This document shows, one piece after another, positions 1 to 5,348 of a DNA stretch of 5,348 nucleotides. The notes under the pieces were generated by a model that was not told where the DNA came from, did no database searches, and was given only the letters and a program-made list of their open reading frames with translations. Position 1 is the first letter of the stretch; the number at the start of each line of letters is the position of its first letter. Source of the DNA: JBDTOX01 sp039933015. GTDB taxonomy: Bacteria; Pseudomonadota; Gammaproteobacteria; Burkholderiales; Methylophilaceae. The DNA lies in NCBI GenBank assembly GCA_039933015.1, contig JBDTOX010000022.1, positions 1 to 5,348 of the forward strand, in the 5' to 3' direction. A program made the translations under genes and the position numbers.

Positions 1-276
1 CAGCAGCCAGAAGCTGCGCATCTATATGCAGCCTTAGGTAATTTATATGCCCAGCAAAGCCAGTGGCCTTCGGCACAGCAAGCCTATTTTCAGGCGCATC
101 ACTTTGCTCCCAATAACGCCGACTACGCCTTTAACTTGGGGGTGAGCCTGGATCAGCTCAATAAGCCGGCCCTGGCACTGCAATACTATAAACGTGCGCA
201 GGAATTGCTGCCGAAATCTGGCGCAAGTGCTATAGACCGCGCCCAACTCGAGTCGCGCATAGTCCAGCTTCAGTAG
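1..276 (+). CDS. mshN: TPR-repeat protein, C-terminal part, MshN-like (5' end outside window)
   Basis: Frame 1 is open from the first base to a TAG at 274-276, giving the last 91 residues of a larger protein. Two tetratricopeptide repeats are visible, at roughly residues 5-38 and 39-72 of the fragment. They show the usual spacing of small and aromatic residues: A..LG.LY......A...Y.QA....PNN, then A..LG..L.......AL..Y..A..L.P. A short charged helix closes the protein. TPRs are protein-protein interaction scaffolds and give no catalytic role. The name MshN rests mainly on position: in MSHA clusters a TPR protein, MshN, lies immediately before mshE. The gene ends 101 bp before mshE on the same strand, consistent with one operon. 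The rest of the protein, including any N-terminal membrane anchor, cannot be seen. I am sure of a TPR protein and moderately sure of MshN identity. Confidence 0.8.
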   Translation, partial: QQPEAAHLYAALGNLYAQQSQWPSAQQAYFQAHHFAPNNADYAFNLGVSLDQLNKPALALQYYKRAQELLPKSGASAIDRAQLESRIVQLQ

Positions 277-377
277 CCATTGTTCAAATGTCCTCCGCCT
301 TGTTAGTGACGCTTAAATCTGATAAACAGTCAGATGACAATAAAAGAAGATGCTAAAAATTATGGCTGAGCTATTTC
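277..377 (+). other. Intergenic gap between the TPR gene and mshE
   Basis: This 101-bp stretch is the only real gap in the window. It is more AT-rich than its flanks toward the 3' end. It contains a 6-bp inverted repeat (317-335) and a purine-rich stretch (344-349) just before a small ORF. No stem followed by a T-run is present, so I see no intrinsic terminator and expect readthrough from the TPR gene. A weak sigma70-like pair (TTGTTA at 300-305 and TAAACA at 323-328, 17-bp spacing) matches consensus poorly. I do not call a promoter. Confidence 0.5.
317..335 (+). repeat. Short perfect inverted repeat upstream of mshE
   Basis: ATCTGA (317-322) and TCAGAT (330-335) are perfect reverse complements separated by 7 nt. 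The arms are short and AT-rich and no U-tract follows, so it is a poor terminator. It could be a weak mRNA hairpin or an operator-like dyad in the mshE leader. Six-base arms occur by chance often enough that function is only a possibility. Confidence 0.3.
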
Positions 378-385
378 ATGGCTGA
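350..385 (+). other. Small upstream ORF overlapping the mshE start
   Basis: An 11-codon reading frame (MLKIMAELFHG) begins at ATG 350, with a second in-frame ATG at 362. It stops at TGA 383-385, inside the first codons of mshE but in another frame. The only Shine-Dalgarno-like sequence nearby, AGAAG at 345-349, abuts ATG 350 and lies 12 nt before ATG 362. It is too far from the mshE ATG at 378 to serve it directly. The 8-mer ATGGCTGA occurs twice, at 362-369 and 378-385. The layout would allow ribosomes to terminate and reinitiate at mshE. It may also be chance, since such short frames are common. Confidence 0.3.
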
Positions 386-2081
386 ACAAAGACGCAAGCT
401 GCGATTGGGCGAATTGATGGTGCAACAGGGCCTGATCAGTCAGGACCAGTTGCGCATTGCCCTGATGGAGCAGGATCAGAACAACATTCCGCTCGGTCGC
501 CAGCTGGTGCGTTTAGGCTTTGTTACCGAGGCGATGGTGCGCGATCTCGTCGCGCATACCATCGGGCAGGAAAGTATTGATCTCACGTCGGTTATCGCCG
601 ATGCCGATGCTCTTAAAATGGTACCGGAAGATTTTGCGCGCCGTTATCATTTGCTTCCAGTTGCGTATGAAGAACCCACCAAATCAATAGTGGTGGCCAT
701 GGCCGACATGTTCAACGTGGTGGCGCTGGACCAGTTGCGCGCCATGCTGGGCGGGCAGATTCAGGTCAAACCTGTACTCGCCGCCGAAGCGCAGCTCGAA
801 GAACATATCGACCAGTTCTACGGTTATGAACTTTCGGTGGATGGCATTCTGCGCGAGATCGAAACTGGCGAAATTGATTATCAGAGCCTGCAAGCTGGCG
901 GCGATGAATACACACAGCCAGTCGTGCGTCTGGTAGGCGCACTGCTCATGGATGCGGTCAAGCGTGGTGCTTCCGACATCCACTTCGAGCCGGAATATGC
1001 ATTTTTGCGCATTCGCTATCGTATAGACGGGGTATTGCAGCAGATACGCAGTCTGCATAAAACTTACTGGCCTGGCATTGCTGTGCGGCTCAAGGTCATC
1101 AGCGGCATGGATATCGCTGAAACGCGCTCGCCGCAGGATGGGCGCTTGAATATTAATCTAGTGGGCCGGCCCATCGACTTTCGCGTGGCCAGCCATCCGA
1201 CGATACACGGTGAAAATATTGTCCTGCGCGTGCTGGATCGTGAAAAATCCATTATTCCGCTGGAACGCATGGGCTTGCGTATCGAGACGCTGGGTGAGCT
1301 AAAGCTCATGATGACGCGGCCAGAAGGCATTATGGTGGTTACCGGGCCAACAGGTAGCGGTAAAACCACCACGCTGTATTCCCTGCTCTCGCATCAGAAC
1401 ACCGAAGCAGTCAATATCATGACGCTGGAAGACCCGGTGGAATATCCGGTAACCATGATGCGCCAGACTTCAGTTGCTGAAGTCAACAAAGTGGATTTTG
1501 CCAACGGTATCCGTTCCATCATGCGGCAAGACCCGGACATCATCCTGGTCGGTGAAATACGCGATGCAGATACTGCCACGATGGCATTTCGTGCGGCCAT
1601 GACAGGCCATCAGGTATTCAGCACACTGCATACCAATTCGGCACTAGGCACTTTTCCGCGCCTGCTGGACATAGGCATCTCGCCCGACATCATGGCGGGT
1701 AATATCATTGGTGTGGTGGCGCAACGGCTCGTGCGCGTGCTGTGTCCTCATTGCAAGGAGGCGCATGTGCCTGATGACGATGAGCGCAAGCTGCTCGGTA
1801 CCAGACCACAAGCAGATGTGCAGATTTATCGCCACATTGGTTGCAAACGCTGCAATTACAGCGGTTATCGCGGTCGTATGGCTATCATTGAATTACTGCG
1901 CATCGATAGCGATATGGATGCATTGATTGCTCGCCGCTCGCATCTGGATGAAATGCGTAAGATGGCATTCGAAAAAGGTTTTGTTACTTTGGCAGATGAC
2001 GGTGTACGCCGCATTCTGGAAGGCTATACCAGCTTATCCGAGGTCACCCGCGTGATTGACCTGACCAGCAGAATCAAATAG
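378..2081 (+). CDS. mshE: MSHA pilus extension ATPase MshE, with c-di-GMP-binding MshEN domain
   Basis: This is a 567-residue GspE/PilB-family hexameric ATPase that powers pilin polymerisation from the cytoplasmic face of the inner membrane. Residues 9-61 form a MshEN domain. Motif I spans 9-32 (R9, L10, G11, G18, L25, L29, Q32), followed by a 5-residue spacer and motif II at 38-61 (L39, G40, L43, G47). The ATPase core is complete: Walker A GPTGSGKT at 323-330, Asp box around 349-355 (TLEDPVEY), Walker B DIILVGEIRD at 387-396 with catalytic Glu393, and His box around 410-419 (GHQVFSTLHT). A zinc-binding tetracysteine is present as C456-x2-C459 and C489-x2-C492, typical of extension rather than retraction ATPases. 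Length is normal for the family. The start at 378 places the motif arginine at residue 9, as I recall for V. cholerae MshE, although the local Shine-Dalgarno is weak. It lies 22 nt before mshG in a shared transcript. Identity as an extension ATPase is secure; MshE rather than PilB or GspE is inferred from domain and neighbours. Confidence 0.93.
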   Translation: MAEQRRKLRLGELMVQQGLISQDQLRIALMEQDQNNIPLGRQLVRLGFVTEAMVRDLVAHTIGQESIDLTSVIADADALKMVPEDFARRYHLLPVAYEEPTKSIVVAMADMFNVVALDQLRAMLGGQIQVKPVLAAEAQLEEHIDQFYGYELSVDGILREIETGEIDYQSLQAGGDEYTQPVVRLVGALLMDAVKRGASDIHFEPEYAFLRIRYRIDGVLQQIRSLHKTYWPGIAVRLKVISGMDIAETRSPQDGRLNINLVGRPIDFRVASHPTIHGENIVLRVLDREKSIIPLERMGLRIETLGELKLMMTRPEGIMVVTGPTGSGKTTTLYSLLSHQNTEAVNIMTLEDPVEYPVTMMRQTSVAEVNKVDFANGIRSIMRQDPDIILVGEIRDADTATMAFRAAMTGHQVFSTLHTNSALGTFPRLLDIGISPDIMAGNIIGVVAQRLVRVLCPHCKEAHVPDDDERKLLGTRPQADVQIYRHIGCKRCNYSGYRGRMAIIELLRIDSDMDALIARRSHLDEMRKMAFEKGFVTLADDGVRRILEGYTSLSEVTRVIDLTSRIK

Positions 2082-2103
2082 CCGCGGGATCAATAGCGCA
2101 CAC

Positions 2104-3309
2104 ATGCCTACCTTTAACTACAAAGCTGTTGACCAGATTGGCCGCTCAGCGCGCGGGCAGATTGATGCGCAGAATGAAATCGACCTTGAACTCAGGTTGG
2201 AGCGCATCGGGCTTAGCCTGATTACTTTTCGCCCGACTCGAAAAATCGCGAGTATCTTTAATAGTCGCAAAGTCAGCCTGCAAGATTTAGTGATGTTCTG
2301 CTTTCAGCTGGAACAGCTTACCAGTGCGGGTGTGCCTTTACTTGAAGGGCTTAGCGATCTTAGAGATACCAGCCCCAACCCGCATTTTCAGAAGGTGCTA
2401 GGCGCACTGGTGTCAGATGTAGAAGGCGGGAAAATGCTTTCGCAAGCATTGTCTGAATACCCACGTGTATTCAGTAATGTATTTGTCAGCCTGGTGCGTG
2501 CGGGTGAGCAGACCGGCAAACTGCCGGAAGTCTTTGAGAATCTCGCAGCGACACTCAAGTGGCAGGATGAGCTGATTTCACAAACCAAACGCCTCATGGC
2601 CTACCCGCTTTTTGTCTTAGTGGTTGTTATGGGGGCCGTTGCATTCCTTATGGTTTACCTGGTGCCGCAAATGGTGTCTTTTTTGCGCAATATGGGCCAG
2701 GAGCTTCCTCTCCAAACCAAGATACTGATTTTTATCTCGAATGCATTTGTAAATTACTGGTGGCTGATACTTGCGCTACCGGTTTTACTGATAATGCTGG
2801 TGGCTTTTATGGTCAGGCAAAGCCCGGAGGCGCGCTATCGCTTTGACTATATCAAGCTGAATATGCCTATGACGGGCCCGATATTACAAAAAATCATCCT
2901 CGCGCGTTTTGCACGCTACTTTGCATTGATGTACCAGACAGGCATACCCATACTGGATGCAATCAAGACTTGTGAAGATATTGCTGCTAACCAGGTAGTG
3001 GCGAATGCGCTAAATCGTGCTTATCAGCAGATTAACGCCGGGGATAGCATGAGCGAGAGTTTTCGTAATGCGGGGCTGTTCCCCCCCCTGGTCGTGCGTA
3101 TGATCAGGGTCGGCGAGAGTACGGGCGCATTGGATAAGTCTTTGTTAAAGATTAGCTACTTTTATGATCGTGATGTGAACGAATCCATAGAGAAAATGCT
3201 CAAGCTGCTGGAGCCAGCCTTGACCGTAATCCTGGGCGCTATCCTCGCCTTTATCATGTTCTCGGTGCTTGGTCCGGTGTACGACTCCTTCAGTAAACTC
3301 AAACTGTGA
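2104..3309 (+). CDS. mshG: Pilus inner-membrane platform protein MshG (PilC/GspF family)
   Basis: This 401-residue polytopic inner-membrane protein forms the platform through which the ATPase acts on pilins. The start MPTFNYKAVD with G at residue 13 is typical of PilC/GspF proteins. Two homologous T2SSF domains are visible. The first (about 62-185) has SAGVPLLEGL at 74-83 and VRAGEQTGKL at 131-140. The second (about 265-388) has QTGIPILDAI at 278-287 and RVGESTGALD at 335-344. Three hydrophobic segments are seen at about 167-189, 217-237 and 371-391, the usual three-helix topology. Length matches the family (about 400). The gap after mshE is 22 nt, with only a weak GGGA at 2086-2089 as a possible ribosome site. 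A run of eight C residues lies in the codons for F326-P327-P328-L329; the frame is intact as given. Family assignment is secure; the Msh name follows from context. Confidence 0.93.
   Translation: MPTFNYKAVDQIGRSARGQIDAQNEIDLELRLERIGLSLITFRPTRKIASIFNSRKVSLQDLVMFCFQLEQLTSAGVPLLEGLSDLRDTSPNPHFQKVLGALVSDVEGGKMLSQALSEYPRVFSNVFVSLVRAGEQTGKLPEVFENLAATLKWQDELISQTKRLMAYPLFVLVVVMGAVAFLMVYLVPQMVSFLRNMGQELPLQTKILIFISNAFVNYWWLILALPVLLIMLVAFMVRQSPEARYRFDYIKLNMPMTGPILQKIILARFARYFALMYQTGIPILDAIKTCEDIAANQVVANALNRAYQQINAGDSMSESFRNAGLFPPLVVRMIRVGESTGALDKSLLKISYFYDRDVNESIEKMLKLLEPALTVILGAILAFIMFSVLGPVYDSFSKLKL
3081..3088 (+). repeat. C8 homopolymer tract inside mshG
   Basis: Eight consecutive C residues cover part of the codons for F326 to L329, between the start of the second T2SSF domain and the last membrane helix. 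The reading frame is intact in this sequence. Loss or gain of one C would shift frame and remove the third transmembrane segment. Tracts of this length can slip during replication, but also cause sequencing errors. Confidence 0.6.
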
Positions 3310-3328
3310 AATCGACACGGCCTTGATC

Positions 3329-4915
3329 ATGCTCACCAAAATTGTCCTCTGTGCAACTAATAGCCAACTCACTGCTGGCATTTGGCGGCTAGGAAAGCTG
3401 CAGTCATATCAAGTTTTTCAAAATGACGCGCAGGGGCATCAGGATTTCAGCCATTTTTTACAGCAGCATAGTCATATCACGGTTTACCTGCTGGCCGATG
3501 CCATAGAAGAAGATTTCCGGCTGGAGACTTTGCCACATACCATAGGCAATGCGCGGCGCGAATTGGTGGAACGTAAGCTGAGCCAGCTTTATCGGGGCAC
3601 TATCTACCGCGCTGCGCATTTTATCAACCGGGAAAAAGAGAAACGCAAGGACGATCGTTTTCTCTTTATGTCAATAAGTAACACGGATTTTCTTCAAGAC
3701 TGGATGCAATGCATCGAAGCGCAGCAAGCATCTCTGGTCGGTGTTTATTTGCTACCTATGGTCAGCCATGCGATGGTGCGCCGCATGAAGCTGACAGCGC
3801 CGCATATATTGCTCAGCGAGCGTCTCAATACAGGCTTGCGCCAGACTTATCTACATAATGGCCGTATACGCATTAGCCGTTTAGTGCCGATCCCGCTCGC
3901 TGCTCAAGCCCGCCTCGACCATTTTTATCTGGCGGAAACCGAAAAAACGCGCTTATACCTCATGAGCCAGCGGTTTATTAGCCGAGAAACCTCGCTCAGC
4001 ATGGTGCTGCCGGCGCTGGATGAGAGCAGTGCACATATCTGCCAGCTTATCCAGCAAGAGCAAGGGATAAAATGCAGTCAAGTAGACTTGGCTAAGTTTG
4101 TGCGGGGCGTGCATCTCGACCCCCAACTGCTACATGCTAATCCAGAGCTGCTGCATATGCATCTGCTGGCAATTGGCCATGTGCCAGACAACCTCGCTCC
4201 ACCCAAACTTATCAGGCATCATCGGCTTAATTTTGTAAGGCAATGGATTAACGCAGCGACCGCCATGATTGTGTTGGGTGGTATGGTGCTGACGGGTGTG
4301 TATCTTAAAGACAGTTTTGATCAGGCAGCATTAGCCGAGCAAGCAACCGCAGATGCGCGCTCTCAGGAGCAGCTTTATAGCGACGTTGCGAAAAATTTTC
4401 CGGCAACACCCATTCCCAGCAATGATCTGAAAATGGCTGTAGAGCTAAAACAAACCATTACCAGCAACGCTAAATCGCCGCGGCATATGATGCAGCATTT
4501 GAGCAAAGCTATCGAGGCGTCACCCGAGATCCAGATTAACAGGCTGCGCTGGGCGTTCACCAACGATACCAATATTAAGGATGACGATAAAACATCGGCA
4601 GCGCCCATGTCTGCTGTGCCAGCGCAGCCTGGCGTCGTATCCGATCCTGCAAGCCTGCATGAAGTAGGGTTTGTGAATGGTGAAATTAAAGGTTTCACGG
4701 GCGATTACCGCGCAGCACTGGAAAGCGTTAACCGCCTGGCAGCACGCTTAAGGGCCGAAAGTGCTGTCGAGCAAGTTGTTATATTGCAGGAACCGGTCAA
4801 TGTAAGCTCCCACACCAGTTTGCAAGGCAGTACAGCCGAAGAGCGTGCTGCGCAATTGGATGCAGCCTTGTTTAAATTCAAAATTATCCTCAAGCGTGAG
4901 GTACCACCGACATGA
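3329..4915 (+). CDS. Bitopic PilM/PilN-like pilus alignment protein (MshI/GspL-like), divergent
   Basis: The protein has 528 residues from the ATG at 3329. Residues 1-300 are hydrophilic and presumably cytoplasmic. 111-150 and 158-188 resemble PilM/GspL-type segments (a strand-helix with WMQCIEAQQASLVGVYLLP, then GLRQTYLHNGRIRISRL). One transmembrane helix lies at about 309-326, followed by a likely coiled coil (330-355). The periplasmic part ends in a PilN-like alpha/beta fold at about 445-525, interrupted by Ala/Pro-rich (422-440) and Ser/Thr-rich (493-502) linkers. This architecture matches GspL or MshI, or a PilM-PilN fusion, linking ATPase and platform to a PilO-like partner, which is exactly the next gene. 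I do not see the glycine-rich phosphate motif that opens true PilM actin folds, so nucleotide binding is doubtful. The start at 3329 is chosen because the upstream ATG (3269) would overlap mshG by 41 nt and add 20 unconvincing residues; TTG 3323 is another option. No strong Shine-Dalgarno is visible. Family level only; no gene name is certain. Confidence 0.75.
   Translation: MLTKIVLCATNSQLTAGIWRLGKLQSYQVFQNDAQGHQDFSHFLQQHSHITVYLLADAIEEDFRLETLPHTIGNARRELVERKLSQLYRGTIYRAAHFINREKEKRKDDRFLFMSISNTDFLQDWMQCIEAQQASLVGVYLLPMVSHAMVRRMKLTAPHILLSERLNTGLRQTYLHNGRIRISRLVPIPLAAQARLDHFYLAETEKTRLYLMSQRFISRETSLSMVLPALDESSAHICQLIQQEQGIKCSQVDLAKFVRGVHLDPQLLHANPELLHMHLLAIGHVPDNLAPPKLIRHHRLNFVRQWINAATAMIVLGGMVLTGVYLKDSFDQAALAEQATADARSQEQLYSDVAKNFPATPIPSNDLKMAVELKQTITSNAKSPRHMMQHLSKAIEASPEIQINRLRWAFTNDTNIKDDDKTSAAPMSAVPAQPGVVSDPASLHEVGFVNGEIKGFTGDYRAALESVNRLAARLRAESAVEQVVILQEPVNVSSHTSLQGSTAEERAAQLDAALFKFKIILKREVPPT
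4898..4901 (+). promoter_or_regulatory. Shine-Dalgarno GAGG for the PilO-like gene
   Basis: GAGG lies 10 nt before the ATG at 4912, inside the end of the preceding gene. It is the clearest ribosome site in the window. With the ATGA overlap (start ATG 4912-4914, stop TGA 4913-4915) it supports translational coupling of the two genes. Confidence 0.6.
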
Positions 4916-5348
4916 ACTTCAATCAGCAAGATTGGCGTCGGTTGCGCTACCCGGTTATTGCACTGGGTGTAGTGCTCATCCTGATGACCTTGTTGGTAGG
5001 CTATGCCCAGAAGCGGAAAGATGCCGCGCAACTGGCACTGCAAACACAGCAGGATCATCTTAATCAGGCCCGGCAGCGCTATCAGGCTTCAGGGTTGGAA
5101 AAAGAAACCATCGTCAAATACCTGCCGATATATCAGCACTTGATCAACGAAGGATTTGTTGGCGAAGAGCGGCGCATTGAGTGGGTCGACAGCTTGCGGA
5201 CCATACACCAGCAGAACAAGCTGTTCAGTATCAATTACACCATCGGCACGCAAGAAGAATACAAGCCCGCTTTTGCGCTCAATGTCGGATTATTTACGCT
5301 GCATCGCTCGGTCATGAAACTGGAGCTGTCCATGCTGCACGAAGGTGA
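4912..5348 (+). CDS. PilO/MshJ-like pilus alignment protein, N-terminal part (3' end outside window)
   Basis: The frame opens at ATG 4912 and runs to the last base without a stop, giving 145 full codons. It is the short-tailed, single-pass layout of PilO, GspM and MshJ proteins: a basic cytoplasmic N-terminus (W8, R9, R10, R12), one transmembrane helix at about 13-31, then a Gln-rich coiled coil at about 33-66. A periplasmic region follows with GFVGEERRIEWVDSLRTIH (81-99), as in PilO-like proteins of pilus clusters, and the visible part ends with a helix around MKLELSMLHEG (135-145). PilO-family proteins pair with PilN through coiled coil and ferredoxin-like folds. The partner here would be the preceding gene, with which it overlaps by 4 nt, so the two are probably made in fixed ratio. 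The missing C-terminus should hold the rest of the periplasmic domain. Assignment rests on architecture and context, not on a diagnostic motif. Confidence 0.8.
   Translation, partial: MNFNQQDWRRLRYPVIALGVVLILMTLLVGYAQKRKDAAQLALQTQQDHLNQARQRYQASGLEKETIVKYLPIYQHLINEGFVGEERRIEWVDSLRTIHQQNKLFSINYTIGTQEEYKPAFALNVGLFTLHRSVMKLELSMLHEG

Noticed and set aside
43..246. 67-codon minus-strand frame over the TPR gene
   Set aside because: The + strand reading has clear TPR repeats; the antisense translation has no features.
300..328. Possible sigma70 promoter (TTGTTA, 17 bp, TAAACA)
   Set aside because: The -10 matches only about half of consensus and the genes around it read as one operon; not strong enough to list as a promoter.
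684..1600. Antisense open frames of 68-124 codons inside mshE (684-1058, 1064-1372, 1394-1600)
   Set aside because: They lie wholly opposite a gene with complete conserved motifs, show no recognisable domains, and are the expected shadow of codon bias.
378..2081. Retraction ATPase (PilT-type) as an alternative for the ATPase gene
   Set aside because: The length of 567 residues, the MshEN domain and the tetracysteine zinc site indicate an extension-type GspE/PilB/MshE enzyme; PilT proteins are much shorter and lack these.
3310..3328. Terminator or promoter between mshG and the next gene
   Set aside because: The gap is only 19 nt, with no stem-loop or T-run.
4845..5063. 72-codon + strand frame across the junction of the last two genes
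   Set aside because: It runs in another frame over two well-supported genes joined by ATGA, and its translation is Cys/Ser/Arg-rich without any domain character.

Overview
The window is a stretch of a type IV pilus gene cluster of the MSHA (mannose-sensitive haemagglutinin) type. It probably comes from a Gram-negative proteobacterium. My best guess is a betaproteobacterium of moderate GC content (near 50%, judged by eye); this rests on protein character and no search was run. All five supported genes lie on the + strand and are tightly packed. They read as one operon, with both end genes cut by the window edges.

Layout: 1-276 is the C-terminal end of a TPR protein in the position of MshN. 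277-377 is a 101-bp gap, the only sizeable non-coding stretch, holding a short inverted repeat and a small upstream ORF that overlaps the next start. 378-2081 encodes the pilus extension ATPase MshE, with an N-terminal MshEN-type cyclic-di-GMP binding domain and a complete set of ATPase motifs. 2104-3309 encodes the polytopic inner-membrane platform protein MshG (PilC/GspF family). 3329-4915 encodes a bitopic protein with a PilM/GspL-like cytoplasmic part, one transmembrane helix and a PilN-like periplasmic part. 4912-5348 is the start of a PilO/MshJ-like single-pass membrane protein, joined to the preceding gene by an ATGA overlap.

Working model: MshE hydrolyses ATP to drive pilin polymerisation through MshG. 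The PilM/PilN-like protein and the PilO-like protein form the inner-membrane alignment subcomplex that couples motor and platform to the outer-membrane secretin. The TPR protein is an accessory assembly factor. The MshEN domain suggests that pilus extension responds directly to cellular c-di-GMP, as established for Vibrio cholerae MshE.

The most notable points are the near-textbook c-di-GMP module with an altered second half, the gene order (N-E-G followed directly by alignment-complex genes), the large divergent PilM-PilN-like protein, and unusual translation-initiation layouts. I saw no tRNA, rRNA, CRISPR, insertion sequence or convincing terminator. The window looks like a recognisable pilus system in a variant arrangement, not a wholly unknown system.
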